The notes under the pieces are model-generated. The model did no database searches, was not told where the DNA came from, and was given only the letters and a program-made list of their open reading frames with translations. From assembly GCA_018716305.1 (NCBI GenBank), contig DVKB01000030.1, positions 99,414 through 163,413 of the forward strand: DNA of 64,000 nt. The letters are read 5' to 3'. Of the stretch, positions 9,486-19,060 are shown in pieces (position 1 is the stretch's first letter; each line of letters opens with the position of its first letter). The DNA comes from Candidatus Scatomonas merdigallinarum. GTDB taxonomy: Bacteria; Bacillota; Clostridia; Lachnospirales; Lachnospiraceae. The translations under genes and the position numbers were made by a program.

Positions 9486-10172
9486 ATGCCGCCAATCAGC
9501 GGAGCCTGGGCCAAGGCCCTGGAGGGAGAATTCAGAAAACCCTATTACAAAAAATTATTTGAAACTGTGTCCCGGGAATACAGGACCCACCGGGTCTATC
9601 CCCCGGCGGAGGATATTTTTAACGCCTTTCATCTGACGCCCCTGGAACAGGTAAAGGCGGTGATCCTGGGGCAGGATCCTTATCACGGGGAGGGCCAGGC
9701 CCAGGGCCTGTGCTTTTCCGTACGGCCCGGAATAGAGATTCCCCCTTCGCTGGTCAATATATACCGGGAGCTGGAGGAGGATCTGGGCTGCTATATCCCC
9801 AACAACGGATGTCTGGAGAAATGGGCCCGCCAGGGAGTGCTGCTTTTAAATACAGTGCTGACGGTCCGGGCCCATCAGGCCAACTCCCACCGGGAGATCG
9901 GCTGGGAAGAATTTACGGACGCGGCCATCCGGGTTCTGGCGGATCAGGACCGGCCCATGGTCTTTATACTTTGGGGCAGGCCGGCCCAGATGAAAAAAGC
10001 CATGATCCACAATCCGGCCCATCTGGTGCTGGAAGCGCCCCACCCAAGTCCCCTTTCGGCTTTCCGGGGATTTTTCGGAAGCCGGCCGTTTTCGCGGACC
10101 AACGAATATCTGGTGAAGAACGGACTGGAGCCTATAGACTGGCAGATTGAGAACATAACCGGGCAGACATAA
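9486..10172 (+). CDS. ung: Uracil-DNA glycosylase (family 1)
   Basis: About 228 residues. It has the family 1 water-activating motif GQDPYHGEGQAQG and the DNA-intercalation loop HPSPLSAFRGFFG. It removes uracil from DNA to start base excision repair. I choose ATG 9486, ten bases after GGGAGG, over ATG 9462, which is upstream of that ribosome site. It is tightly packed after hisF and before the flippase gene. Confidence 0.96.
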   Translation: MPPISGAWAKALEGEFRKPYYKKLFETVSREYRTHRVYPPAEDIFNAFHLTPLEQVKAVILGQDPYHGEGQAQGLCFSVRPGIEIPPSLVNIYRELEEDLGCYIPNNGCLEKWARQGVLLLNTVLTVRAHQANSHREIGWEEFTDAAIRVLADQDRPMVFILWGRPAQMKKAMIHNPAHLVLEAPHPSPLSAFRGFFGSRPFSRTNEYLVKNGLEPIDWQIENITGQT

Positions 10173-10197
10173 AGCCGCTGTCCAGAGGAGAGAAGAC

Positions 10198-11817
10198 ATG
10201 GGAAAGAAAAATTCCTTGATAAAAAACGCGTCGGTGCTGATGATCGCCTCCATCATATCCCGCGTCATCGGACTGATCTACCGGCGGCCCCTGGGAGAGG
10301 TGCTGGGGCCGGTAGGCCTGGGATATTACGGGTACGCCAGCAATCTGTATTCGATTCTGCTGCTGATCTCTTCTTACAGCATTCCCATGGCGGTTTCCAA
10401 GATTGTCTCGGAGCGGCTGGCTCTCCGTCAGTATAAAAATGCCGGAAAAGTGTTCCGGGGCGCTCTGATCTACGCGGCCATTGTGGGAGGCGCCACTGCG
10501 CTTGTCGCCTTTTTCGCGGGACGGTTCCTGCTGCCGGTAAATCAGCAGAACGCGGTTCCCGCCCTGCAGGTGCTGGCCCCCACCATCTTTCTGTCAGCCA
10601 TTCTGGGAGTATTCCGGGGATATTTTCAGGCTCATCAGAACATGACGCCCACCTCCGTGTCCCAGATCCTGGAACAGATTATGAACGCCATCGTCAGCAT
10701 TGCCGCGGCAGTGCTCCTGATCAACAGCTTCGCTCCACCGGGAGAAGAAGCGGTTTACGGAGCGGTGGGCGGCACTCTGGGCACGGGAGCGGGAGTGGTG
10801 ACCGGCCTGGCTTTTATGCTGCTGGTATATTTTATGAACCGGAATGTGCTGCGGCGCCGCATGGGAAGGGACAGGAACCGGGAAGCGGAGAGCTACGGCT
10901 CCGTATTCCGGACTATCTTTTTCCTGGTAACTCCCATTATTTTTACCACCTTTATCAACAACGCCAGCACCTACCTGGACAGCTATATCTTTTCCAGCAT
11001 CCAGGGATTTCACGGCTTCAGCGGAGATCAGATCTCCGCGGCCTACGGAGAATTCAGCAACTATTATCTGCCGGTGATCAATATTCCCCTGGCTATGGCT
11101 TCCGCCAGCGCTTCGGCCATGATGCCGGAAGTGTCTTCTGATTTTGCTCTGGGAAAGAACAGGGAGGCCAGCCGCCAGATCAATCAGACCATCCGGCTGA
11201 CTATGTTTATCAGCATTCCCGCCACGGCGGGCATGATGGTTCTGGCAAAGCCCATTATGGGGGTGCTGTTCCCGGCTTCTTCCGCTCTGGCGGCCAACCT
11301 GCTGATGACAGGGGCTCTCTATGTGATCTTTTCAGCCCTGGCCACCATTACCGGAAGCGTGCTGCAGTCTATCGGACAGCAGAAAACCGCACTGGTCAAC
11401 GCGGGAATTTCTCTGGGGGTAAACCTGGGAGTGCTGACGCTGCTTCTCCTGCTTTTCCCGGGCCTGGGCATTTACGGGGTGATGCTGGCCAACATCCTGT
11501 TTTCGGCGGTAATCTGCGTGCTCAACAGCATGTCGATCCGGAAGTTCCTGGGCCACAAAAACGAGTGGAAGAAGACTTACCTGCAGCCTGCCATAGCCTC
11601 CGCCGGCATGGGCCTGCTGGCTGCCGGGGTATATTACGGACTTTTCGCTCTGACCCGCCGGCCCTTTATCGCTTTGATGATCGCTGTGCTGCTGGCGGTG
11701 GCCGCCTACCTGATTCTTTATGTGGTGGTGACCGGTACCGGGGAAGAGGAAATGAGGAGATTCCCCATGGGAGGAAAAGTGGTTAAGATACTTCGGATAC
11801 TGAAAATCTATCGCTAA
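10198..11817 (+). CDS. Polysaccharide/lipid II flippase, SpoVB/YtgP (MurJ-like) family
   Basis: A 539-residue, very hydrophobic MOP-superfamily protein. About 14 membrane segments are visible. The N-terminus (LIKNASVLMIASIISRVIGL) is typical of the SpoVB/YtgP family. Members flip lipid-linked cell-wall precursors across the membrane, and B. subtilis YtgP serves as a MurJ. It is encoded just before an LCP wall-polymer ligase, supporting an envelope role. Whether this copy is the essential MurJ or a sporulation-specific paralogue cannot be decided here. GAGGAGAG ribosome site before ATG 10198. Confidence 0.88.
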   Translation: MGKKNSLIKNASVLMIASIISRVIGLIYRRPLGEVLGPVGLGYYGYASNLYSILLLISSYSIPMAVSKIVSERLALRQYKNAGKVFRGALIYAAIVGGATALVAFFAGRFLLPVNQQNAVPALQVLAPTIFLSAILGVFRGYFQAHQNMTPTSVSQILEQIMNAIVSIAAAVLLINSFAPPGEEAVYGAVGGTLGTGAGVVTGLAFMLLVYFMNRNVLRRRMGRDRNREAESYGSVFRTIFFLVTPIIFTTFINNASTYLDSYIFSSIQGFHGFSGDQISAAYGEFSNYYLPVINIPLAMASASASAMMPEVSSDFALGKNREASRQINQTIRLTMFISIPATAGMMVLAKPIMGVLFPASSALAANLLMTGALYVIFSALATITGSVLQSIGQQKTALVNAGISLGVNLGVLTLLLLLFPGLGIYGVMLANILFSAVICVLNSMSIRKFLGHKNEWKKTYLQPAIASAGMGLLAAGVYYGLFALTRRPFIALMIAVLLAVAAYLILYVVVTGTGEEEMRRFPMGGKVVKILRILKIYR

Positions 11818-11843
11818 AGTTCCTCGGAACAGAAAGGGAAGAG

Positions 11844-12965
11844 ATGTCGGGAAGAAAGAAGTACAGAACAAAGAAAAGTTATCTGGGACAGAATATCCGT
11901 ATGATCCTGTGCGTCCTGCTGACGCTGCTGGCGGCGGCGGGGCTGCTGCTGAACGCTCTGCTGGATCAGGAGATAGGGAGGATGATCCGGGCGGACATTG
12001 ATTTTGCCAATGTGGCGGTCAATTCCTCTGTGCGGGAGAATTCCCCGGATACCCGGGGGTACCGGACCATCGCCCTGGTGGGAGTGGATTCCCGGGATGA
12101 GTCGGAGGCCGGCGGCAACAGCGATACCATGATGATTCTTTCTATCCATAAGGATACCGGAGAGGTGCGGATCGCTTCCCTGTACCGGGATACCTATCTG
12201 CGGATCAGCCAGGGGGATTACCAGAAGGCCAACGCCGCCTACAACCGGGGAGGCCCGGAGCTCTTTCTGAGCATGCTGAACACCAATCTGGATCTGAATA
12301 TCACAGATTTTGTCACTGTGGATTTCTCCGTCATGATCGATATGATTGATATTCTGGGCGGCATCGATATGACCCTTACCGCTGATGAAGTGGTAATGAT
12401 GAATGATTACTGCCAGGGAACTTCGGAGATCACAGGAAAACCCTACGAGGCCATTGAGCCGGAAGTGGAGGGCACCTACCATCTGTCCGGAATCCAGGCG
12501 GTATCCTACATGCGGATCCGTTACGGATACGGACTGGAATTCCGCCGGACGCTGCGGCAGCGGGCGGTGGTGCTGAAAATGGTGGAAAAGATGAAAAGCG
12601 CCAGCCTGCCCACTCTTTACCGGCTGCTGGACACGCTGCTGCCGGGAATCTACACGAATCTGACCAAAGAGGAGATTCTGCCCCTGGCCCTGGCGGTGAA
12701 GAAATATACCATCAGCGACACCACCGGTTTTCCTTTCGACCATGTGATGGGAGAGCCGGCCATTGCCGCCACGGGTATAGACTGCGTCCTGCCGGTTACG
12801 CTGGAAACCAACGCGGCAAAGCTGCATAATTTCCTGTACCCGGATCTGCCCTACACGCCTTCGGAAGAACTGATCACTTACAGCGATTACATTACGGAAA
12901 TCACCGGATACGGGGAGGCGGATATCCCGGAGAGCTCCGCGGACGGCGGGGAGATGCCCTCCTGA
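11844..12965 (+). CDS. LytR-CpsA-Psr (LCP) family wall glycopolymer ligase
   Basis: A 373-residue membrane-anchored protein. It has a short basic cytoplasmic tail, one membrane segment (about residues 18-40) and an extracellular LCP domain. The conserved motifs are ALVGVDSR, GNSDTMMILSIH, IASLYRDTYL and the later GIQAVSYMRIRYG. LCP enzymes move undecaprenyl-linked glycopolymers to peptidoglycan. It lies 26 bp downstream of the flippase gene and is probably in its operon. The long Asp/Glu-rich end is unremarkable. Confidence 0.92.
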   Translation: MSGRKKYRTKKSYLGQNIRMILCVLLTLLAAAGLLLNALLDQEIGRMIRADIDFANVAVNSSVRENSPDTRGYRTIALVGVDSRDESEAGGNSDTMMILSIHKDTGEVRIASLYRDTYLRISQGDYQKANAAYNRGGPELFLSMLNTNLDLNITDFVTVDFSVMIDMIDILGGIDMTLTADEVVMMNDYCQGTSEITGKPYEAIEPEVEGTYHLSGIQAVSYMRIRYGYGLEFRRTLRQRAVVLKMVEKMKSASLPTLYRLLDTLLPGIYTNLTKEEILPLALAVKKYTISDTTGFPFDHVMGEPAIAATGIDCVLPVTLETNAAKLHNFLYPDLPYTPSEELITYSDYITEITGYGEADIPESSADGGEMPS

Positions 12966-13008
12966 CCCGGCGCCTGCTTCAAAAGCGCGGAAAGGCAGTG
13001 CGAGAATC

Positions 13009-13878
13009 ATGGAAGAGAATAAAAAACAGGACGGATTCAAAGACGAAGAATTTTTTGTGATACCCACAGAGTCATTCAGCCCCCTGGCCCAGCATCCGCT
13101 GGTCCGGGGACTGTATCTGACGGATGTGGGTTTTTTCCCCCATGCCCTGCACCATTACCGGGAGAGAAAAGAGGGGGCGGACGCCTGCATCCTGATTTAC
13201 TGTACCCAGGGGGAGGGATATATTCATGTGGGGGGAAAGGTATACACCATACACCGGCAGGAGGCATTCTGCATCCCCATTCATGAGCGGCACCGGTACT
13301 ATGCCAGCCAGACAGATCCCTGGAGCATTCTCTGGGTTCACTTTAAAGGAGAGAATGTCCGATATTTTCCCCTGGATCAGCCCAAGGTGGTAAAGGTGGC
13401 CTCCCAGGCGGCGGACAACCGGATCATGACCCTGTTTCAGATTCTGTTCAGGGTGCTGCGCAGAAATTATACCCAGGGGAATTTTATCTATATTTCCCAG
13501 GTGCTCTCCCTGATTCTTTCAGAGATCTATTTTCGGGAACAGGGGGACGGCACGGGAAAACAGAACCGGCATATTACGGATATGGTCCACTATATGTACC
13601 GGCACCTGGACCGGCCGCTGGATCTGACGACTTTAGAAAAAGAATTTCATCTCTCCCGGAGTTATATCAACGCGGTCTTTAAGAAATACGCCGGCCGTTC
13701 CCCTATTGATTTTTTTCTGAATATCAAAATGCAGGAAGCCTGCAAGCTGCTGCGCTCCACCAAGCGCACGGTCCAGGAGATCGGAGCGGAACTGGGATAT
13801 GAGGATCCTTTTTACTTTTCCAGAGCCTTCCGCAAAGTCATGGGGGTGTCCCCCCGGAAATATCGGGACGGGGAGTGA
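13009..13878 (+). CDS. AraC-family transcriptional regulator with N-terminal cupin sensor
   Basis: A 289-residue protein. The N-terminal AraC-type cupin (HVGGKVYTIHRQEAFCIPIH) probably binds a small sugar-like or aromatic ligand. The C-terminal double helix-turn-helix runs over the last ~100 residues (LSRSYINAVFKKYAGRSP, then TVQEIGAELGYEDPFYFSRAF). It precedes the UroD-like methyltransferase gene by 117 bp, making that gene the obvious candidate target. The ribosome site is weak (GGAAAGGCA). The gap to the next gene contains a TCCA/TGGA pair around 13890, not convincing enough to call an operator. Confidence 0.92.
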   Translation: MEENKKQDGFKDEEFFVIPTESFSPLAQHPLVRGLYLTDVGFFPHALHHYRERKEGADACILIYCTQGEGYIHVGGKVYTIHRQEAFCIPIHERHRYYASQTDPWSILWVHFKGENVRYFPLDQPKVVKVASQAADNRIMTLFQILFRVLRRNYTQGNFIYISQVLSLILSEIYFREQGDGTGKQNRHITDMVHYMYRHLDRPLDLTTLEKEFHLSRSYINAVFKKYAGRSPIDFFLNIKMQEACKLLRSTKRTVQEIGAELGYEDPFYFSRAFRKVMGVSPRKYRDGE

Positions 13879-13995
13879 AAGATAGTCCATGTGTGTGGAT
13901 GATATGGCATTCCTGTCCGCTGCTTCCGCTGGTAAAATAAAAGGCAGATAAAGAAAAACAGCGCAGACTGTAAAGGAGAGCGGAGGTAAGAAGAT

Positions 13996-15255
13996 ATGAC
14001 AGGAAGAGAAAGATTGATCGCGACACTGAATCATCAGCAGCCGGACCGGACGGTCATTGATCTGGGAGGCACCAGCCAGACAGGAATCAATGCCAGCGCC
14101 CTGTACCAGTTCCGCAGGGCCCTGGGACTTCCGGAGAAACCTATTAAAATCATTGAGCCGGGACAGCTTCTGGGAGAAGTGGATTATGATGTGATCAACG
14201 CCGTGGGAGCCGATGTCATCGGCCTGCTGAACCCGGTAAACTTTTTCGGATACAGGAATGAAAACTGGAAGCCCTGGCAGATGGACGACGGAACTCCTGT
14301 GCTCATGGGCGGCGGCTTCGAGTATGACGAGGATGAGAAGGGTACTAAGTTTGTATATCCCCAGGGAGACAGAAGCGCGGAGTACTCCTCGATGATCCCC
14401 AAGGGCGGAAGCTTTTTTGACGCGGTGCCCAGAGAGAAATTTGATTTTGATCTGGACGAGGAGGATCTGACTCCCCTGGAAGATTTCAAAGAGGATTTCT
14501 CCGTGGCGGACGATGAAACCGCAAAGTACTGGGAAGCGAAATCCTATGAGCTGTACAACAATACCGACCTGGGCGTAGTCGGCATGCTGGGAGGAGGTGC
14601 CTTGGGGGACGCGGCAGTGATTCCCGGACCGGCTGTCAAACATCCCAGAGGAATCCGCCGGGTGGACGACTGGCTCATGGCGCACGCCATGTATCCGGAT
14701 TATATTAAAGCTGTCTTCCGGTATCAGACAGATATTATGCTGAAAAACCTGCAGATCTACAAAGAAGCCGTGGGGGACAGAATTCAGGTGGTCTGGATTT
14801 CCGGCACGGATTTCGGCAACCAGAGAGGCCCTATGATCAGCCTGAATACCTTCCGTGAACTGTACAAACCCTTCTACAAGGAAATCTGCGATTGGGTGCA
14901 TAAGAATACCAACTGGAAGACCTTCTTCCACACCTGCGGCGCGATCTATGATTTCCTGGACGACTTCGCGGAGATGGGACTTGACTGTCTGAATCCTCTG
15001 CAGCTCTCCGCCAACGGTATGGATCCGGTGAAGATCAAAGAGAACTACGGCGACAAATTTACCTTCTGGGGCGGCGGCGTAGATACCCAGCGCGTACTTC
15101 CCTTCGGAACACCGGATGAGGTGCGGGCCCAGGTGCGGGAACGCATTGATATTCTGGGCAAAGGCGGCGGATATGTGTTCAACACCATTCACAATATTGT
15201 GGCCGGTGTTCCGGCAGAAAATCTGCTGGCTATGTATGATGAGGCAAAAAAATAA
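13996..15255 (+). CDS. Uroporphyrinogen decarboxylase-like (MtaA/CmuA type) methyltransferase
   Basis: A 419-residue TIM-barrel protein of the URO-D superfamily. It opens with GRERLIATLNHQQPDR, as in corrinoid methyltransferases rather than heme-pathway HemE. An HTCGAIYDF motif (about residues 312-320) gives the His-x-Cys that binds the catalytic zinc in MtaA-type enzymes. Heme biosynthesis genes are absent. Family members move methyl groups between corrinoid proteins and thiols or act on O-methylated compounds. No corrinoid protein is encoded next to it. It is single, controlled probably by the upstream AraC protein, and ends in a strong terminator. Confidence 0.85.
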   Translation: MTGRERLIATLNHQQPDRTVIDLGGTSQTGINASALYQFRRALGLPEKPIKIIEPGQLLGEVDYDVINAVGADVIGLLNPVNFFGYRNENWKPWQMDDGTPVLMGGGFEYDEDEKGTKFVYPQGDRSAEYSSMIPKGGSFFDAVPREKFDFDLDEEDLTPLEDFKEDFSVADDETAKYWEAKSYELYNNTDLGVVGMLGGGALGDAAVIPGPAVKHPRGIRRVDDWLMAHAMYPDYIKAVFRYQTDIMLKNLQIYKEAVGDRIQVVWISGTDFGNQRGPMISLNTFRELYKPFYKEICDWVHKNTNWKTFFHTCGAIYDFLDDFAEMGLDCLNPLQLSANGMDPVKIKENYGDKFTFWGGGVDTQRVLPFGTPDEVRAQVRERIDILGKGGGYVFNTIHNIVAGVPAENLLAMYDEAKK

Positions 15256-15260
15256 TTCAA

Positions 15261-15311
15261 ACAGGGGCAGGTATGACTCATGCGGGTCATGCCTGCCCCT
15301 GAAAGTTTTTT
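15261..15311 (+). terminator. Strong terminator after the UroD-like gene
   Basis: CAGGGGCAGG continues into TATGAC and pairs with GTCATGCCTGCCCCTG: 16 bp with one G-U. The T-run is at 15306-15311. Confidence 0.9.
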
Positions 15312-15399
15312 ACGGGGACTATACCAATCAGGGATTATTATAAGGATTTTTTTTGCGGAGCATGCCGGGGAGCTGGTATTGCCGCATTTTTTTTGGAAA

Positions 15400-15442
15400 A
15401 ATACAAAAAGAATACAAAAAGAATACATTTCTCGTGTATGAT
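15400..15442 (+). promoter_or_regulatory. Three 11-bp direct repeats plus -10 element upstream of the response regulator
   Basis: AATACAAAAAG occurs at 15400 and 15411, and a third, partly matching copy (AATACATTTCT) at 15422. They abut a TATGAT -10 at 15437-15442. No -35 hexamer of quality is present; the repeats sit in its place. This is the layout of a promoter activated by an OmpR-family regulator bound to direct repeats, here probably autoregulation. Confidence 0.7.
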
Positions 15443-15469
15443 AGAAGACAGAAGGCAGGAGGGAGAAAG

Positions 15470-16147
15470 ATGAAACTGAAAATTCTCATTGTGGAGGATG
15501 ATAAGCTGCTGGCAGAGGCAGTGAGCGACTATTTTAAGGGAAAAGGCTGGGAAACCAGGACAGAGGGCGAGGGGGATGAGGCAGTCCGCGCGGCGGAGAC
15601 TGCCGGTTTCCAGATGATCCTTCTGGATGTGATGCTTCCGGGAATGGACGGTTTTGAGGTGTGCCGGCGGATCCGGAGGATCAGTGATATTCCGATTTTT
15701 TTTATTACAGCCAGGGTGCTGGAGGAGGACGAACTGTTCGGCTATGCGGCGGGGGCCGATGACTATATTGCGAAACCCTTTTCCCTGCCGGTTCTGTATG
15801 CCAAGGTCATGGCTATGATGACCAGGATCCGGGGAGAGCGGCCTATGGAAAAAGTCCGGGGAGGAAGTGTGGAGATCAATATAAGAGCCAGAACAGTCCG
15901 CATCCGGGGGGAGGAGAAACAGCTGCAGCCCAAAGAATACGAGCTGCTTCGTTTTTTTCTGGAAAATCCGGGCCGGATTTTTACCAGAGAGCAGCTGCTG
16001 CTGCGGTTCTGGGGCTATGATTTTGGAGGCAGCAGCCGGGTAGTGGACAACCATGTAAAAAATCTCCGGAAAATTCTTATGGGCAGCGGCTGCGCCATCC
16101 GGACCGTGCGCAGTTCCGGGTACAGAATGGAGGTAGGGGAGTGCTGA
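15470..16147 (+). CDS. OmpR/PhoB-family response regulator
   Basis: A 225-residue response regulator. The receiver domain has the acidic pocket VEDD (residues 8-11), phospho-acceptor Asp53 in LLDVMLPGMDG and the AKPF lysine. The C-terminal winged helix has LQPKEYELLRFFLENPGRIFTREQLL and VVDNHVKNLRKIL. The start is ATG 15470 with AGGAGGGAG upstream. It overlaps the kinase gene by 7 bp. It probably controls the ABC transporter genes downstream and itself through the repeats at 15400-15432. Confidence 0.95.
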   Translation: MKLKILIVEDDKLLAEAVSDYFKGKGWETRTEGEGDEAVRAAETAGFQMILLDVMLPGMDGFEVCRRIRRISDIPIFFITARVLEEDELFGYAAGADDYIAKPFSLPVLYAKVMAMMTRIRGERPMEKVRGGSVEINIRARTVRIRGEEKQLQPKEYELLRFFLENPGRIFTREQLLLRFWGYDFGGSSRVVDNHVKNLRKILMGSGCAIRTVRSSGYRMEVGEC

Positions 16148-17895
16148 ACAAAATTCGCAGGTGGGCAGAGGGAAAAATCCGGAATACGGGAAAAGCCGTG
16201 GTGCGGACGGTGGTTTTCGTATTTCTGGCTGTTTATTTTCTGAGTATGCTGCTGTCCACCTACCTGATGCAGAGAGAATTCGCGGAGGAATACCGGCAGG
16301 CGGAGGCGGAGATCGCCGGTCAGTTTCAGGTCAGTCAGACGGCGTCTGAATATTCTCTGCAGATGTCCCTGGTGTTTCGGAATCAGGTGTCAGTTCAGGA
16401 CTTTCTGTGCGACATTTTATACCGCCAGGAGCTGGCTGGCGGCAAGGGCAATCATCTGATCTCCGCCGCTGTCTATAGCCAGCAGGGGGAACTGCTAGTG
16501 CAGAGCAAGCCTATGCTGGGGGCGGTCTCGGAGAAGGGGACGAAGTACAGATACAAAAGCCTGTCGGACTATTTGACAGAAGAACAAATTGCCTGCCTGG
16601 CCTGGTACAAGATCCAAAACGGGGAAATAGAGATGCGGGATACCTTCCATCAGTATGAGTTTGACATTCTTCTGGCCCGGAACCGGAAGGATCCGGCCAG
16701 GATTCAGGTGTGGGAGGAAACCTGGGAGCAGTTTGATTCCCTGGAGGAGTACAATGAGAAAAAACCCGTTTCCGTCCCCTTTTCTTCTACCATGACGACT
16801 GCGGAGGGGGATTTTTTCGGCAAAATGAAGGAAAAACTGGTCTGGCGCTGGGTGAATCCGGATGTGCCGGAAGAACAGCAGGATCCCACAACCTACCAGG
16901 GGCCCAGCTTTCTTTGGGTTCCGGCCGGAGAAGCAGGATACAAAGCCTGGGAAAAATGGGAAAACAGCGCCTATCTGCAGCAATTTCCCGGGCATCTGGA
17001 TGAAAATCAACTTCGGGAAGAAGTCAGCCGGGAAGGCTGCCGCAGGGAGAGAAAAATCTTTTTCAGTCTCCAGCAGGAAAATGGACCCACGTATCTCCTG
17101 ACCATCCGCAGTGAGTCTCATCCCTGGAAGGCCGCTGTGGATCAGCTGAAATATGTATATCTCATCAGTTTTCTGTTTGTGGCCGGCTGCGGGATCTTTA
17201 CCCTGCGGGTGCTGGAGAAAACCTACAGCCAGAGGGCCAGGATGGAGGAGCAGAGGAAAGATTTTATGAACGTGATGGCCCATGAAATCAAAACGCCTCT
17301 GGGGGTGATCCGGGGATTTTCAGAGAATCTCAGAGAAAATCCCCATTCGGAAAAAAGAGACTATTATCTGAGCCAGATGATCCGGCAGACAGAGGAGATT
17401 GATACCCTGGTAAAGGATATGATTACAGTAACCCGCATGGACTGGGAACAGCTGGAAATAAAAAAGACGCCGGTTTCGCTGTGGGAAGTGCTGGATCGGG
17501 AGCTGGAACGGCTGGCGGTTCTGGCGGAGGAAAAGCGGATCCAGATCATCAGCTGTCTGGAGGAGGACTGGATCCTGCCGGGAGACCGGCGGCTTCTGGA
17601 AGAGGCTTTTTACAATCTGCTGTCCAACGCGGCAGCCTATAACCGGGAGGAGGGCAGAATCCGGGTGATTCTCACGGAGGGGAGCTGTGTCGTTGAGAAT
17701 ACCGGAAAAAACATTCCGCCGGAACATCTGCCCCACCTCTGCGAGATGTTCTACACGGTTCAGGCGGGAGTCGGGGGGAGAGAAAAACATCTGGGAATGG
17801 GCCTGTATCTGTCCAGACAGATTTTCCTGCGGCACGGCCTGCAGTTAAAAATAGAAAATACAGAGGAAGGAGTCAGAGTAACGGTAGAAAAGTAA
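16141..17895 (+). CDS. Sensor histidine kinase with large extracellular domain
   Basis: A 584-residue kinase. It has a membrane segment at about 20-42, an extracellular region of roughly 290 residues, and a second membrane segment at about 338-356 (YLISFLFVAGCGIFTL). The HisKA box follows with His381 in MAHEIKTPLGVIRG, then HATPase motifs NLLSNAAAYN (N box) and GMGLYLSRQIF (G box). The start is GTG 16141, overlapping the regulator. The large sensor domain argues for direct extracellular sensing, unlike the small BceS-type kinases that sense through their transporter. Confidence 0.93.
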   Translation: MLNKIRRWAEGKIRNTGKAVVRTVVFVFLAVYFLSMLLSTYLMQREFAEEYRQAEAEIAGQFQVSQTASEYSLQMSLVFRNQVSVQDFLCDILYRQELAGGKGNHLISAAVYSQQGELLVQSKPMLGAVSEKGTKYRYKSLSDYLTEEQIACLAWYKIQNGEIEMRDTFHQYEFDILLARNRKDPARIQVWEETWEQFDSLEEYNEKKPVSVPFSSTMTTAEGDFFGKMKEKLVWRWVNPDVPEEQQDPTTYQGPSFLWVPAGEAGYKAWEKWENSAYLQQFPGHLDENQLREEVSREGCRRERKIFFSLQQENGPTYLLTIRSESHPWKAAVDQLKYVYLISFLFVAGCGIFTLRVLEKTYSQRARMEEQRKDFMNVMAHEIKTPLGVIRGFSENLRENPHSEKRDYYLSQMIRQTEEIDTLVKDMITVTRMDWEQLEIKKTPVSLWEVLDRELERLAVLAEEKRIQIISCLEEDWILPGDRRLLEEAFYNLLSNAAAYNREEGRIRVILTEGSCVVENTGKNIPPEHLPHLCEMFYTVQAGVGGREKHLGMGLYLSRQIFLRHGLQLKIENTEEGVRVTVEK

Positions 17896-17918
17896 CAGGG
17901 CGAGGGAGGTGAAGAGAT

Positions 17919-18971
17919 ATGAAGCTGCTGGGACACAAAATCAGCAAAAGCGGGGCGCTGCTTTTTTTCAACATGGTATTGGTCTTTGTATCGGCGCTGC
18001 TGGTTTTGTCCAATATCCGCGCCAGAAACGAACTGGAAGAAAGCCGCCGGGGATTTTATTCCGAAAACGCGTACTATCTTGACAACGAAGAGGGAACTTT
18101 AGAAGAAATCTTTGCAATCCTGAAAAAGGAGGAATGGAAGGACGGGATCCTCTATCTGCAGAATCTGGATATGGAGTCGGACACCCGGGGGATTTACTAC
18201 AAAGGGGAGATCCGGAAACTTCCCCTGATTTCCGGGCGGTATCTCACAGAAGAGGAGACAGCAGGCAGAGAGCGCAAGGCCATGGTGGGCCAGCGCTATG
18301 AGAAAGACATCTATCAGGAGGACGGGAAAAGCTGCATCGATATTCTGGGTCAGAAGTTTGAGGTGGTGGGGATTCTGGGCAGCGCTCAGGCAACCCGGCT
18401 GGACAGTATGAAATGGATTCCCCTTTCCGCTGCCGCGGAACTGGCAGGGCCGGAAGGGGAGTACGTGGCAGACGGCAGGACAGAGGCCTCCATCGAAAAC
18501 AACGCGGAGCTGCTGAAGGCAGTGATGGTTACGGATCCTTCCATGCAGACCGTCTCGGTATTTACCGATACCGGAGAAGAAAAGGCGTTTTCTTTTCCGG
18601 AAAGGAACAGAAATGTAGTGGAAAAAATATACGCGGCCATTGTCTTTTCCTTTGTGCTGAACATGCTGCTGGCCGGATCCACCTGGTCCAGGAGCCGGAA
18701 CCAGCAGATCCAGGCGGAAAAGATGCTGGGCTTCTCCGGGGGAGAAATTCTGCTTTCTCTCTTCGGAAGATATTTTCGGATCGCTTTTGCCGCCCTGGGA
18801 GTTTCCGCGGCGGTGATCGGGGCCATGATTCTGTCGCATGTCATAACCGCCGTAGGCTGGGAGGAAGTTCTGCCGGCTGTAGGGGCGATCCTGGCCGGAG
18901 AGCTGGCAGTGATCACCGCCGGTCTGGCCGCGCGGATCGGAAGCAGGAAGATTTCACTGAAGAGAGGGTGA
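17919..18971 (+). CDS. ABC transporter permease, MacB/FtsX-like (first subunit)
   Basis: A 350-residue protein. An N-terminal membrane segment (about 13-32) is followed by an extracytoplasmic MacB-like periplasmic-core region of ~190 residues and three C-terminal membrane segments (about 238-258, 285-305, 315-338). This is the four-segment FtsX topology. It is encoded 23 bp after the kinase and before the matching ATPase. FtsX-type transporters do mechanical work on the cell envelope or expel peptides and lipoproteins rather than solutes. The actual substrate is unknown. Confidence 0.8.
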   Translation: MKLLGHKISKSGALLFFNMVLVFVSALLVLSNIRARNELEESRRGFYSENAYYLDNEEGTLEEIFAILKKEEWKDGILYLQNLDMESDTRGIYYKGEIRKLPLISGRYLTEEETAGRERKAMVGQRYEKDIYQEDGKSCIDILGQKFEVVGILGSAQATRLDSMKWIPLSAAAELAGPEGEYVADGRTEASIENNAELLKAVMVTDPSMQTVSVFTDTGEEKAFSFPERNRNVVEKIYAAIVFSFVLNMLLAGSTWSRSRNQQIQAEKMLGFSGGEILLSLFGRYFRIAFAALGVSAAVIGAMILSHVITAVGWEEVLPAVGAILAGELAVITAGLAARIGSRKISLKRG

Positions 18972-19060
18972 TTTCGGAGCCTGCGCCGGTATCACCGTTT
19001 TGTTTTTGATGAGAAAATTGAAAAAAGAAGAAATTGAGGAACGGATAGGAGGGAAAAGGA

